This document shows positions 1 to 8,307 of a stretch of 33,264 bases of DNA, piece by piece (the stretch's first letter is position 1; the number at the start of each line of letters is the position of its first letter). Source of the DNA: Pseudomonas fuscovaginae SE-1 (GTDB lineage Bacteria; Pseudomonadota; Gammaproteobacteria; Pseudomonadales; Pseudomonadaceae); contig NZ_AQOH01000002.1 in the NCBI RefSeq assembly GCF_000364705.1, positions 1 through 33,264 of the forward strand, written 5' to 3'. The notes under the pieces were generated by a model. The model saw only the letters and a list, made by a program, of their open reading frames with translations, searched no databases and was not told the origin of the DNA. The position numbers and the translations under genes are program-made.

Positions 1-84
1 GATGGCTACGACAAGACTCCTGGCGCCAACGCTATCGCCGCTGACGGCTACGACAAGACTCCTGGCGCTGCAGCAATCAGCTAA
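1..84 (+). CDS. C-terminal end of a protein with ADGYDKTPG repeats (partial)
   Basis: Only the last 27 codons are inside the window, open at the left edge and ending with TAA at 82-84. The visible tail carries two near-identical copies of the nonapeptide ADGYDKTPG, separated by ANAIA. The repeat is visible at DNA level too. Short secreted pseudomonad proteins with Gly-Tyr-Asp-rich C-terminal repeats have this look, but the N-terminus and any signal peptide lie outside the window, so no function is assigned. A hairpin terminator follows 20 nt downstream, which supports this being a real gene end. Confidence 0.6.
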   Translation, partial: DGYDKTPGANAIAADGYDKTPGAAAIS

Positions 85-103
85 GCAGACCAGATGGCAT
101 CAC

Positions 104-130
104 AGCCCGGCCTTGGCCGGGCTTAGTCAT
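104..130 (+). terminator. Rho-independent-type terminator of the left-edge gene
   Basis: AGCCCGGC and GCCGGGCT form an 8-bp GC-rich stem around a 4-nt loop at 104-123. A moderately T-rich stretch follows. It lies 20 nt after the stop codon of the left-edge gene. The T tract is interrupted, so termination strength is uncertain. Confidence 0.65.
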
Positions 131-154
131 TTCTGGAGACAAGGAAAATCCCGT

Positions 155-285
155 GTGGCGAGGGGGCTTGCCCCCGCTGGGCTGCGCAGCGGCCCTAAAA
201 AACAGGCTCCGCGATCCGCCAGAAAAACCCGTGCCTCCGGATTACGACCGCTTCGCGCTCGAGCGCGGGCAAGCCCGCTCGCCAC
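155..285. repeat. REPIN (paired REP palindromes), GTGGCGAG type
   Basis: The left end begins GTGGCGAGGGGGCTTGCC and the right end is the inverse-complement form ending GGGCAAGCCCGCTCGCCAC, so two REP units face each other. The same arrangement recurs at 14317-14446. REP doublets of this kind are intergenic repeats spread by RAYT transposases in Pseudomonas. No RAYT gene is visible here. The rest of the 85-453 interval shows nothing beyond the terminator, this element and the leader of the next gene. Confidence 0.8.
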
Positions 286-453
286 CTGGGATATCTGCAA
301 CCCTGGCGAGAACCTGCAGCCCTATAGAAAATCCCTCAAAGGGAAACCTGCAATCCGCTCCACACAGAACCACACCTGCGAACTGCCTATCGCCTTTACA
401 CGCGATGCCAAGCACACTGTCGGTCCCCGATTTCCCTGCGGAACCCGCGAACC

Positions 454-1083
454 ATGCCTGACGATATCCACTACTACGAACCCGCCAACGGCCACGGCCT
501 GCCCCACGATCCGTTCAACGCCATCGTCGGCCCGCGCCCCATCGGCTGGATCTCTTCACAGGACACCGAAGGCCGGCTGAACCTGGCGCCCTACAGTTTC
601 TTCAACGCCTTCAACTACATCCCACCCATCATCGGCTTCTCCAGCGTCGGCCGCAAAGACAGCCTGAACAACATCGAACAGACCGGCGAATTCGCCTGGA
701 ACCTCGCCACCCGCCCGCTGGCCGAGGCGATGAACCAGAGCTGCGCCGCCGTGCCTGCGGACGTCGATGAGTTCCAACTGGCCGGCCTGACGCCCGTGGC
801 ATCGAAAGTCATCAGCGTGCCACGGGTACAGGAAAGCCCGGTGTCCTTCGAATGCAAGGTCACCCAGATCATTCAACTGCAACGCGCCGACCAGGCCCTG
901 GTACCCAGCTGGCTGATCCTCGGCGAAGTGGTCGCCGTGCATATCGCCCGGCACCTGCTCAAGGAGGGGATCTACGACACCGCCGCCGCCGAGCCGATCC
1001 TGCGGGGCGGCGGTCCGGCGGACTATTTCCAGTTGGGTCCGGAGGCGCTGTTCAGGATGTATCGCCCACAAGTGACCAACTGA
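454..1083 (+). CDS. Flavin reductase-like domain protein (FMN-binding split barrel)
   Basis: A 209-aa protein typical of the flavin reductase-like / DIM6-NTAB family, which binds FMN and serves as an NAD(P)H:flavin oxidoreductase or as a component of two-component monooxygenases. Supporting residues are the N-terminal VGPRPIGWISSQD segment (about 25-37) and the following LNLAPYSFFNAFNYIPP stretch, both characteristic of the FMN-binding barrel. The length fits the family. The ATG at 454 has only a weak upstream GCGGAA sequence, but it precedes the conserved domain directly. The gene stands alone on the plus strand and the next gene is convergent, so no partner monooxygenase is identified. The physiological substrate is unknown. 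Confidence 0.8.
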   Translation: MPDDIHYYEPANGHGLPHDPFNAIVGPRPIGWISSQDTEGRLNLAPYSFFNAFNYIPPIIGFSSVGRKDSLNNIEQTGEFAWNLATRPLAEAMNQSCAAVPADVDEFQLAGLTPVASKVISVPRVQESPVSFECKVTQIIQLQRADQALVPSWLILGEVVAVHIARHLLKEGIYDTAAAEPILRGGGPADYFQLGPEALFRMYRPQVTN

Positions 1084-1103
1084 TCACTGGCGCAGCGGCC
1101 CAG

Positions 1104-1334
1104 TCACCAGGACAGCCCGCCCTCGGTGTCGACGTCGGCCAGCCGCGCCAGCTCCAGCTCGGCGGCCTGGTCGGCCTCGAGGGCGGTTCCGAAGGTCTGG
1201 TCGGCAAGGATTTTATGAAAGCGCGGAGGCTCGAAACCACCCAGGGCCTTTACCGCAATGGCGGCGTGGTAACCGGCCTCGCCGCGAACGGCGGCTGAAA
1301 CTGCTTCAAACTGTGCAAACTCTCTACGTGCCAT
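1104..1334 (-). CDS. Small conserved-looking hypothetical protein (76 aa)
   Basis: Read from ATG 1334, which gives a product beginning MARREFAQFEAVSAAVRG and ending in TEGGLSW. An earlier in-frame start at 1367 would add 11 residues. It is acidic and Ala/Leu-rich with a central GGFEPPRFHKILADQTF segment and no membrane segment or recognisable catalytic motif. It sits 39 nt downstream of the ABM-like gene on the same strand, so the two are probably co-transcribed. No function is assigned. Codon use matches the GC-rich surroundings, which makes a chance open frame possible, so confidence is moderate. Confidence 0.55.
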   Translation of the reverse strand: MARREFAQFEAVSAAVRGEAGYHAAIAVKALGGFEPPRFHKILADQTFGTALEADQAAELELARLADVDTEGGLSW

Positions 1335-1373
1335 GCCTTTTATCCCGGCCAATTGATCGGCCGGCATTCTAGA

Positions 1374-1739
1374 TCAGCTGGCCAGCCGTTGCAGGGAACC
1401 TGCACTGGACAGGTGATAATCGCACTGGGCACGGGCAGCCGACACCTCGCTGAAGGTGTGGAAATCCAGACTGTCGACCACCAGGTCCTGCACCAGCTCG
1501 GCGAACACCTGCATGGCCGGGGTGTTGAAATAGGCGGTCATCGCCGGCTGGTTGACCCAGAAACCGGACACCACCCAGAGATCGGCATCGGCCAGCGAAT
1601 GCTGCAGGGAGAACTGCAGGCAACCGGGTGCCTGGCGGGACGGCTCGATCAGGCTGCTCAAACGGGCACCCAGCTCGGCGGAGCGCCCCGGACGTGCGCG
1701 AACGAAGGCCATGTGACTGACAGGGATATGCTTGGACAT
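1374..1739 (-). CDS. Antibiotic biosynthesis monooxygenase-like (ABM) domain protein
   Basis: A 121-aa product starting MSKHIPVSHMAFVRARPG. It has the short ferredoxin-like ABM pattern: an N-terminal strand, then LIEPSRQAPGCLQFSLQHS (about 30-48), LWVVSGFWVNQPAMTAYFNT (about 54-73) and an amphipathic helix. ABM proteins are small dimeric cofactor-free oxygenases or quinol monooxygenases, and many have no known substrate. ATG 1739 is preceded by GGGAGAGCC at good spacing, which decides the start over longer in-frame options. The downstream 76-aa gene is probably in the same transcript. The divergent AraC gene begins about 350 bp away and could regulate it, but this is not shown by the sequence. 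Confidence 0.75.
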   Translation of the reverse strand: MSKHIPVSHMAFVRARPGRSAELGARLSSLIEPSRQAPGCLQFSLQHSLADADLWVVSGFWVNQPAMTAYFNTPAMQVFAELVQDLVVDSLDFHTFSEVSAARAQCDYHLSSAGSLQRLAS

Positions 1740-2085
1740 GCTCGGCTCTCCCGAAAGGAATGTTGTTCTCGCGCCATCGACCGCCGGGATGACGGCGACG
1801 GGAACATAGATTAGTGCTCCCGGCGAGCGGTCGTTAGTCGATTCCTGTCGGCTTATTGCACAATCCTGCCGGAGCGCCCCAACCCTCTCGGGCAGCCGCC
1901 ATTCGGCATCTGGCACAATACTTCACAGTTTTGAGCAAGCCTACTCCCCGGTCAGGGCAGTCACTTGGCGGTCACATGAGCTCGCGGCAGGATCAGGCAA
2001 GAATTGCGCAGGATCCGGCTGGCGATCGCCCTTGCCCAAACTTAAGCTATGCCTCGTTGAACGTGACTTTCCGAGGGGATTCTGC
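1740..2085. other. Intergenic region between ABM gene and AraC gene
   Basis: About 346 bp between divergently oriented genes. It must hold both promoters. The only clear element I can point to is the GAGGGG ribosome-binding site just before ATG 2086. No convincing gene, repeat or RNA is seen. Confidence 0.5.
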
Positions 2086-3015
2086 ATGCCACTGTCCGAA
2101 CTTCCGCAAGAACCGATCCCCCCGGAGATGGAAAGGCAGCGCCTGGAACTGGCCGATATCATTCGCCGCCACGCCATCGAGGACGGCAACTTCCAGACCG
2201 CCGTCGGCTCGCTGGTGCTGGGGCGCCACAGCCATCCCTATGATTTCGCCCCCGTCCTCGCGCAACCGGCACTGTGCATCATGGCCCAGGGCCGCAAGGA
2301 AATTCGCCTGGGCGACGGCCACTTCATCTATGACCCGCTGCACTACCTGGTGGTGTCGGTGTCCATGCCCCTCGCCGGGCGGGTGGTCAATGTCACGCCC
2401 GAGTCGCCGATCCTGGCCCTGCGCCTGGATATCGACCCGAACGAAATCAGTGCGCTGATCGCCGAGGCCGGTCCCCTGAGCGTGCCCACTCGACCAACGG
2501 GGCTGGGGCTGTATGTCGAACGGGTGGATACCCAGATGTTCGACGCCCTGCTGCGTCTGGCTCGGCTGCTCGATACGCCCAAGGACATTCCCATGCTCGC
2601 GCCGCTGGTGCGCCGGGAGATCCTCTATCGGCTGCTGCGCAGCCCGCAGGGCCATCGCCTCTATGAGATCGCCATCGCCAACAGCCAGGGTCATCGGGTG
2701 AACCAGGCGATCAAGTGGCTGAACGCCAACTTCGAGCAGCCTTTGCGCATCGATGACCTGGCGCGCGAGGTCAACCTGAGTGTCTCGACGCTGCATCACC
2801 GGTTCAAGGCGATGACCGCCATGAGCCCGCTGCAATACCAGAAACAGTTGCGCCTGCAGGAAGCGCGGCGGTTGATGCTCGCGCAGGGGCTGGACGCCTC
2901 GGCGGCGGGGTATCGGGTCGGCTACGAGAGCCCGTCGCAGTTCAGCCGCGAGTACAGCCGGCTGTTCGGTGCCCCGCCGCTGCGGGACCTGGCGCGGCTG
3001 CGCCAGAGTGTCTGA
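2086..3015 (+). CDS. AraC-family transcriptional regulator with AraC_N sensor domain
   Basis: A 309-aa regulator. The N-terminal part (about 25-180) resembles the AraC_N cupin-like domain seen in YqhC-type regulators, including the PALCIMAQGRKEIRLGDG stretch. The C-terminal part (about 205-300) has the two helix-turn-helix units of the AraC/XylS family, LRIDDLAREVNLSVSTLHHR and then AAGYRVGYESPSQFSREYSR. ATG 2086 is chosen because GAGGGG lies 8 nt upstream. Related regulators control adjacent oxidoreductase genes, so the flavin reductase or ABM gene is a possible target. That is an inference from position only. Confidence 0.85.
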   Translation: MPLSELPQEPIPPEMERQRLELADIIRRHAIEDGNFQTAVGSLVLGRHSHPYDFAPVLAQPALCIMAQGRKEIRLGDGHFIYDPLHYLVVSVSMPLAGRVVNVTPESPILALRLDIDPNEISALIAEAGPLSVPTRPTGLGLYVERVDTQMFDALLRLARLLDTPKDIPMLAPLVRREILYRLLRSPQGHRLYEIAIANSQGHRVNQAIKWLNANFEQPLRIDDLAREVNLSVSTLHHRFKAMTAMSPLQYQKQLRLQEARRLMLAQGLDASAAGYRVGYESPSQFSREYSRLFGAPPLRDLARLRQSV

Positions 3016-3061
3016 AGTGCAGGGTGATTGGGACCAGGGCGGAGCTTTCTCGGGCGCTGTT

Positions 3062-3229
3062 CGCGGATAAATCCGACTCCCACAGTAATTAGCGCCAGGC
3101 ACAATTTCGTGTGCACCAGAAACCTGTGGGAGCCGACTGTCTTTGATTCATCGCCGATGAGCGGCACAACAGGCTCCCAGGGATTACGGCAGACGCCGCA
3201 AAACCGTGGAAGCCGGATTTATCCGCGAA
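3062..3229. repeat. Inverted intergenic repeat of the GTGGGAGCC/GGATTTATCCGCG type
   Basis: CGCGGATAAATCCGACTCCC at 3062-3081 is matched in inverse orientation by GAAGCCGGATTTATCCGCG near 3209-3228. Between them lie further GTGGGAGCC and GGCTCCC units (about 3125-3133 and 3172-3179). This is a nested REP-like doublet in the 228-bp gap between convergent genes. It may act as a transcript-end hairpin for both. Confidence 0.7.
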
Positions 3230-3243
3230 CGGGAGCACCGCGT

Positions 3244-4692
3244 TCAGCGGGCCCGCACCACGTGCTTGATCTCCTGGAACGCCTGTAGCCCCCAGGGCCC
3301 CAGCTCACGGCCCAGGCTGCTCTTCTTGTAGCCGCCCCACGCGGTCTGCGGGAAGATCACCTGCGGCGCATTGATCCACACCAGGCCCGCCTGCAAGGCA
3401 TTGGCAATGCGGTCCGCCGCCTCGCCATCGGTGGTGACGACACTCGCCACCAGGCCAAACTCACTGTCATTGGCCAGGGCGACCGCCTCGGCCTCGCTGG
3501 CGAAACTGCGCACGCACACCACCGGCCCGAAGATTTCCTCGCGCCACAACGCGCTGTCCAGCGGCACCTCGGTAAACACCGTCGGTTGCAGGAAATAGCC
3601 GCGGGACAAGGCCGGCGGCCGCCCACCACCACAAACCAGGCGCGCACCCGTGCTCAGGCCGCGATCGATATGCCCCAGCACCCGCTGGTACTGCGCCTGG
3701 TTGACCAGCGCTCCCATCTCCACCTCGGGATCGAACGGGTCGGCCACGCGAATGGTTTCGGCCCGTGCCTTCAGGCGCAGCAGGAACGCGTCGGCGATCT
3801 CGTCGGCGACCAGCACCCGGCTGGTCGCCGAACACATCTGCCCGGCATTGAAGAACGCGCCACCACTGGCGATTTCCACCGCCAGGTCGAGGTCGGCATC
3901 GGCCATGACCAGCAGCGAAGATTTGCCCCCCAGTTCCAGGCTGACACCCTTGATCGTTTCCGCCGCCCGTTGCATCACCTGGACGCCCACCGCATTGCTG
4001 CCGGTGAAGGAGATCTTCGCCACCCGCGGATCGGCCGCAAGCGGCGCCCCCACCGCCAGTCCGGTACCGCAGACGAGGTTGAACACCCCGGCCGGCAAAC
4101 CGCTTTCAGCGATGACCGCGGCCAGTTCCAGCTCCGGCAATGGCGTGACCTCCGACGGCTTGAGCACCACGCAGCAGCCCGCCGCCAAGGCAGGCGCGAG
4201 CTTCCAGGCGGTGGTGACCATCGGGAAGTTCCAGGGCACGATCAAGCCGACCACGCCACACGGCTCACGGCGCACACGGGCGGCGAAATCGTCGCTGGGC
4301 AGCGCCACGTCCTGATCCTGCCGCTCGTCCAGGGCCTCGGCCAGAGTGGCGTAGTATTCGAAGGTAGCGATCACGTCATCGACATCGATGGCCGCCTCGA
4401 ACAGCGGCTTGCCGTTGTTGGTCGATTGCAGGCGGACCAGTGTTTCCCGGCGCTCGCGCACGCCTTCGGCAACCCTGCGCAGCACCGCGCCGCGCTCGGC
4501 ACCGCTGCTCGCCGACCAACCGGCGAACGCCCGCACCGCCGCCGTCACCGCCTGCCCCACCGCCTGTTCGTCGCCACCGGAGACGCTGCCGAGCAGGGCT
4601 TCGGTGGCCGGGTTGATCACCCGCAACTGCTCGCTGCCGGAACGCCACTGGCCGTCGATGTAGAGGCCGTCCTGATTCATTTGCGCTTTCAT
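3244..4692 (-). CDS. Aldehyde dehydrogenase (candidate 4-guanidinobutyraldehyde dehydrogenase)
   Basis: A 482-aa NAD(P)+-dependent aldehyde dehydrogenase of the betaine-aldehyde-dehydrogenase-like branch. Catalytic residues are visible: Asn155 in PWNFP, Lys178 in VLKPSE, Glu254 in LELGGKSS and the nucleophile Cys287 in FFNAGQMCSATSR, with the coenzyme-site FTGSNAVG at 229-236. The ATG at 4692 overlaps the stop codon of the upstream decarboxylase gene (TGATG), with AAAGG upstream, so the two are translationally coupled. AruI decarboxylates 2-ketoarginine to 4-guanidinobutyraldehyde, so a coupled aldehyde dehydrogenase would give 4-guanidinobutyrate. The substrate is inferred from this context only, and other amino-aldehydes are possible. 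Confidence 0.85.
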   Translation of the reverse strand: MKAQMNQDGLYIDGQWRSGSEQLRVINPATEALLGSVSGGDEQAVGQAVTAAVRAFAGWSASSGAERGAVLRRVAEGVRERRETLVRLQSTNNGKPLFEAAIDVDDVIATFEYYATLAEALDERQDQDVALPSDDFAARVRREPCGVVGLIVPWNFPMVTTAWKLAPALAAGCCVVLKPSEVTPLPELELAAVIAESGLPAGVFNLVCGTGLAVGAPLAADPRVAKISFTGSNAVGVQVMQRAAETIKGVSLELGGKSSLLVMADADLDLAVEIASGGAFFNAGQMCSATSRVLVADEIADAFLLRLKARAETIRVADPFDPEVEMGALVNQAQYQRVLGHIDRGLSTGARLVCGGGRPPALSRGYFLQPTVFTEVPLDSALWREEIFGPVVCVRSFASEAEAVALANDSEFGLVASVVTTDGEAADRIANALQAGLVWINAPQVIFPQTAWGGYKKSSLGRELGPWGLQAFQEIKHVVRAR

Positions 4693-6329
4693 CACAGCAC
4701 CATTCCTTTCATCCACAGAGTCTGGTCGATTTCAATCAGCGTCGGCCCCGAACGCCCTGCCGCCGTCCGCAAGGCGTTGCGCAGGCTGTCCTCGGTGCTG
4801 GCCGCCTCGGCGGCGCAGCCCAGGCCCCGGGCGACCGCAACGAAGTCCGGGGTATGGATGTCCACGCCCACCGGAGTGATGGCGCGATTGACCATGTAGC
4901 GCTTGATCTCTTCATACCCCTGGTTATTCCACAGCAGGACGATCACCGGCGTGCTCGCCTCCACCGCACTGGCCAGTTCCGGCAGGGTGAATTGCAGGCC
5001 GCCGTCGCCGATCAGGCAGACCACCGCGCCGCGCGCCTCACGCCGCGAGGCACGCCCGAGCCAGGCACCGATCGCCGCCGGCAAGGCGTAGCCGAGGGTG
5101 CCGTAGCCGGTCGAGGCGTTGAACCAGCGCCGCGCCTGCCGCGGGTTCAGGGTCAGGTTGCCGGTGTACACCGGCTGGGTCGAATCGCCCACCAGCACCG
5201 CTTCCGGCAGTACGTCGAGAATGGTTTCGAGGAAACGGGTCTGGGCGCGGGTCGGCGCATCCCATAGGCGGTCGATTTCGGCCCGCAGGATGGCGGCACG
5301 GCGATGTCCCCAGTCGTCGCGGCGCGGGGCCAGCTCCCGGCCCTCGAACGCGGCGAGCAGCGCCTCGGCCGCCACCTGCGAGTCGGACACCAGCGCGACC
5401 CTGGGCGGATAGTTGCGTACGGTCTGGTCCGGGTCGATATCGATGCGCAGCAGGATACCGGGAATCTCGAAGCCGCCGGCAAAGGTGATGTCATAGTCGG
5501 TTTCCGCCAGCTCGGTGCCGATCGCCAGCACCACATCGGCCTCGGCCACCAGGGCGCGGGTGGCGACCAGGGACTGGGTCGAACCGATCAGCAGTGGGTG
5601 CCCGCCCGGCAACATGCCCTTGGCGTTGATGGTCAGGGCGACCGGTGCATCGAGCCGCTCGGCAAGCCGGGTCAACGCGGGTGCCGCGTCGATGGCGCCG
5701 CCGCCGGCGAGGATCAGCGGACGTCTGGCGGTGGCGATCCATTCCACCATCTGCGCCACCGCGGCCGGGGCCGCACCGGCGCGGGCAATATTCACCGGCT
5801 GGCTGTCGAGCAGGGCGTCGGCGTTTTCCACCAGCACATCGAGCGGGATCTCGATATGCACAGGACGCGGCCGCCCGGCCTGGAACAGGGCAAACGCCCG
5901 GGCCAGCACCGCGGGCAGTTCCGCCGCCGACATCAGGGTGTGGGAGAACGCCGCCACGCCGGCCACCAGCGTGCTCTGGTTCGGCAACTCGTGGAGCTTG
6001 CCACGGCCGCCGCCCAACTGGCTGCGCGACTGCACGCTGGAGATCACCAGCATGGGGATCGAATCGGCATAGGCCTGGCCCATCGCGGTGGCGATATTGG
6101 TCATGCCGGGGCCGGTGATGATGAAACACACACCGGGCTTGCCGCTGGTCCGTGCATAGCCGTCGGCCATGAAGCCGGCGCCCTGCTCATGGCGCGGGGT
6201 GATGTGCTCGATGCGCGACGCGGCCAGGCCGCGATACAGCTCCACGGTATGCACGCCGGGAATGCCGAACACCTGCTCGACCCCATAGCCCTCCAATAAC
6301 TTGACCAATACTTCGCCGCACGTCGCCAT
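4692..6329 (-). CDS. aruI: ThDP-dependent decarboxylase, AruI-like (5-guanidino-2-oxopentanoate decarboxylase)
   Basis: A 545-aa member of the acetolactate synthase/benzoylformate decarboxylase superfamily. The cofactor-activating Glu is in ITPRHEQGAGFMADGYAR (about 43-60). The central domain carries DIDPDQTVRNYP, and the ThDP/Mg motif starts at IGDGGLQF and closes at LLWNNQGY. The N-terminal GVEQVFGIPGVHTVELYRGL and the FIITGPGMTNIATAMGQAYA stretch strongly recall P. aeruginosa AruI of the arginine transaminase pathway. ATG 6329 follows GGGTGGA at proper spacing. The gene is coupled to the downstream aldehyde dehydrogenase and divergent from a LysR gene. The transaminase AruH is not in the window. 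Assignment to 2-ketoarginine is from remembered family resemblance. Confidence 0.75.
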   Translation of the reverse strand: MATCGEVLVKLLEGYGVEQVFGIPGVHTVELYRGLAASRIEHITPRHEQGAGFMADGYARTSGKPGVCFIITGPGMTNIATAMGQAYADSIPMLVISSVQSRSQLGGGRGKLHELPNQSTLVAGVAAFSHTLMSAAELPAVLARAFALFQAGRPRPVHIEIPLDVLVENADALLDSQPVNIARAGAAPAAVAQMVEWIATARRPLILAGGGAIDAAPALTRLAERLDAPVALTINAKGMLPGGHPLLIGSTQSLVATRALVAEADVVLAIGTELAETDYDITFAGGFEIPGILLRIDIDPDQTVRNYPPRVALVSDSQVAAEALLAAFEGRELAPRRDDWGHRRAAILRAEIDRLWDAPTRAQTRFLETILDVLPEAVLVGDSTQPVYTGNLTLNPRQARRWFNASTGYGTLGYALPAAIGAWLGRASRREARGAVVCLIGDGGLQFTLPELASAVEASTPVIVLLWNNQGYEEIKRYMVNRAITPVGVDIHTPDFVAVARGLGCAAEAASTEDSLRNALRTAAGRSGPTLIEIDQTLWMKGMVL

Positions 6330-6467
6330 CGGTTCCACCCTTGTTGTTCGTCTTGACCGTGGCAGCGCAGGCCACGGCGGTGGTGTTATTGGAGCGTCTG
6401 GGCGATGGCGGGCACAACGCAAAAATAGTCATACTAGCCATGTCCTGTCGTCATGCCTGGGTCCGCC

Positions 6468-7358
6468 ATGAAACGTCTTCCACCACTGCCGGCGCTGCAT
6501 ACCTTTCTGATCACCGCCCAGTGCTGCAACTTCACCCGTGCAGCCGAGCAGTTGCACATCACCCAGGGCGCGGTGAGCCGGCAGATCGCCGGGCTGGAGC
6601 AGCACCTGGGCTATGCGCTGTTCCAGCGCCAGGCCCGCGGGCTGAGCCTGACGCCCCAGGGGCGCGAGCTGTTTCCGCGGATACGGCAAGTGTTCCGCCA
6701 GATCGAGGAGGCGGTGGAACAAGTGGGCGCCCAGCGTCCGGCGCTGAAACTCAAGGCACCGATCTGCATGATCCGCTGGCTGCTGCCGCGCCTGCTGCAA
6801 TGGCGCAAGGAACGTCCGGACGTGCCGGTGGAACTGACCACCAGCCTGCAGCACGGGGTCGACTTCCGGCGCGAGGACTTCGATGTGGCGGTGATCTATG
6901 GCGCCCCGCCAGGGCCGTCGATGACCGCTCATCATCTGTTCGACGAACAACTGACACCGGTTTGCTCACCACAGCTGAAGCATGGCGCGATCGCACTGGA
7001 GCAGGTCGGCGACCTGGAGCATCACACCCTGCTGCACCCCACGTTGGACCGGCAGGACTGGCAGACCTGGCTCGACGCGGCCGGGGTCAGCCTGGGCAAT
7101 ATCGGCCAGGGCCAGCACCTGGAGACCATGGACGTGGCGATGTCCCTGGCGTCGCAGGGTACGGGGGTGGCAATCGGGGATTGGGCATTGATCGGCGAGG
7201 ACCTGAGTGCCGGGCGGCTGATGATGCCGTTCGAATTGCGGGTGCGGACCGGACAGGCGTACTACCTGACGTATCCGAAGCGTTCGGAGGGGACGGCGGC
7301 AGTGCATGAATTACGGGAATGGCTGGTGGGGCAGGCGGTGCGGCGAACAGAGGTGTAG
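6468..7358 (+). CDS. LysR-family regulator, GcvA-like, divergent from the decarboxylase operon
   Basis: A 296-aa LysR-type regulator. The winged helix-turn-helix spans about residues 1-60 (LPALHTFLITAQCCNFTRAA, then LHITQGAVSRQIAGLEQHLG), and the periplasmic-binding-protein-like effector domain fills the rest. The opening PPLPALHTF is typical of the GcvA subgroup. ATG 6468 is preferred because the conserved N-terminus starts there, though ATG 6453 is in frame. The 138-bp shared intergenic region with the aruI-like gene is the classic place for LysR control, so regulation of that operon is likely. The inducer is unknown. Confidence 0.85.
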   Translation: MKRLPPLPALHTFLITAQCCNFTRAAEQLHITQGAVSRQIAGLEQHLGYALFQRQARGLSLTPQGRELFPRIRQVFRQIEEAVEQVGAQRPALKLKAPICMIRWLLPRLLQWRKERPDVPVELTTSLQHGVDFRREDFDVAVIYGAPPGPSMTAHHLFDEQLTPVCSPQLKHGAIALEQVGDLEHHTLLHPTLDRQDWQTWLDAAGVSLGNIGQGQHLETMDVAMSLASQGTGVAIGDWALIGEDLSAGRLMMPFELRVRTGQAYYLTYPKRSEGTAAVHELREWLVGQAVRRTEV

Positions 7359-7391
7359 GAGCAATACATCGTGGTTGGCTGATGGATCGCT

Positions 7392-7550
7392 ATCGCCAGC
7401 AAGCCGGCTCCCACAGATTCTGCGTCGTACACAACAGAGGTGCGGCGCAGAACAGGTGGGAGCCCCACAGCAAGCCAGTCCCCACAATATCCGCGTCGAG
7501 CACCTGTCTTGTGTACGGCGCAGAACGGTGGGAGCCGGCTTGCTGGCGAT
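7392..7550. repeat. Large inverted intergenic repeat, GTGGGAGCCGGCTTGCTGG type
   Basis: CGCCAGCAAGCCGGCTCCCAC at about 7394-7414 and its exact inverse complement at about 7528-7548 flank a second inverted pair (TCTGCGTCGTACACAA near 7420 and TTGTGTACGGCGCAGA near 7509), giving two nested arms of roughly 60 nt. A third GTGGGAGCC unit lies between. It fills the gap between convergent genes and is a REPIN-like element of a family different from that at 155-285. Confidence 0.75.
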
Positions 7551-7587
7551 CCGCCGAAGGCGGCCATCCAGCCACCCCGGGACAGGC

Positions 7588-8202
7588 TCAGTAACCGACG
7601 GCGAAACGCTGACGCGAGTGGGCGGGCTTTTCGATTTCATCCAGCAGCGCAATGGCGTAGTCGGCGAAGGTGATCCAACTGCGGCCTTCGGCGCTCACCA
7701 GCAAGTGATCCTTGCCCAGACGGAAGCTGCCGGTACGCTCACCTTCGACGAACTCCGCCGAGGGCGACAGGAAGGTCCAGTCCAGTTCCTTCTCCTGGCG
7801 CAGGGTCTCCAGGAACGCCGCACCGCCACTGGCCTCGGCCTTGTACTCCGGCGGGAAATCGGGGCTGTCGATGACCCGGCTGTCGTCCGGCAGCAACAGC
7901 GAACCGGCCCCACCGACCACCAGCAGGCGCTTGACCCCGGCCTTCTTCACCGGCCCGATCACCGCCGCAGCCGGCAGGGTGGAGAAATGCGCGGCGCTGA
8001 TCACCACGTCGTGACCGGCAATCGCTGCTTCCAGCGCTGCGGCATCGAGGGCATCGACCGCCTTGGTGACGACGCCGGCACGCGTGCCGATGCTCGCCGG
8101 ATTACGGGCAATGGCGGTCACGCTGTGACCACGACGCAGGGCTTCTTCCAGCAGTTGGCTACCGGCACGACCGGTGGCACCGATGATTGCAATCTTGCTC
8201 AT
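7588..8202 (-). CDS. NAD(P)H-binding Rossmann-fold oxidoreductase (SDR-like, YwnB type)
   Basis: A 204-aa atypical short-chain-dehydrogenase-like protein. The Rossmann dinucleotide motif GATGRAGSQLLEEALRRGH is at residues 8-26, followed by strands and helices typical of the NAD(P)H-binding (NmrA-like) group, such as DVVISAAHFS and KRLLVVGGAGSL. ATG 8202 has GGAGAG upstream at good spacing. The canonical YxxxK active site is not apparent, so the protein may be a reductase of small electrophiles or a redox-sensing regulator. It lies 105 nt downstream of the metallo-beta-lactamase-fold gene on the same strand, so both could belong to one transcript controlled by the divergent LysR gene at 9306. 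Confidence 0.8.
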   Translation of the reverse strand: MSKIAIIGATGRAGSQLLEEALRRGHSVTAIARNPASIGTRAGVVTKAVDALDAAALEAAIAGHDVVISAAHFSTLPAAAVIGPVKKAGVKRLLVVGGAGSLLLPDDSRVIDSPDFPPEYKAEASGGAAFLETLRQEKELDWTFLSPSAEFVEGERTGSFRLGKDHLLVSAEGRSWITFADYAIALLDEIEKPAHSRQRFAVGY

Positions 8203-8307
8203 GACACTCTCCAGTTCCAATCGAATGACGCTGTGCGTCGAGGGGTCGTCCTGCCTTGGGAACAGGACGGTTGATCCAAAAAAATTTCCGTCAGTGGCCA
8301 AATCGGC

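Noticed and set aside
3586..4899. Long plus-strand open frame opposite the aldehyde dehydrogenase
   Set aside because: It is rich in Arg, His and Gln with no domain, antisense to a well-supported enzyme.
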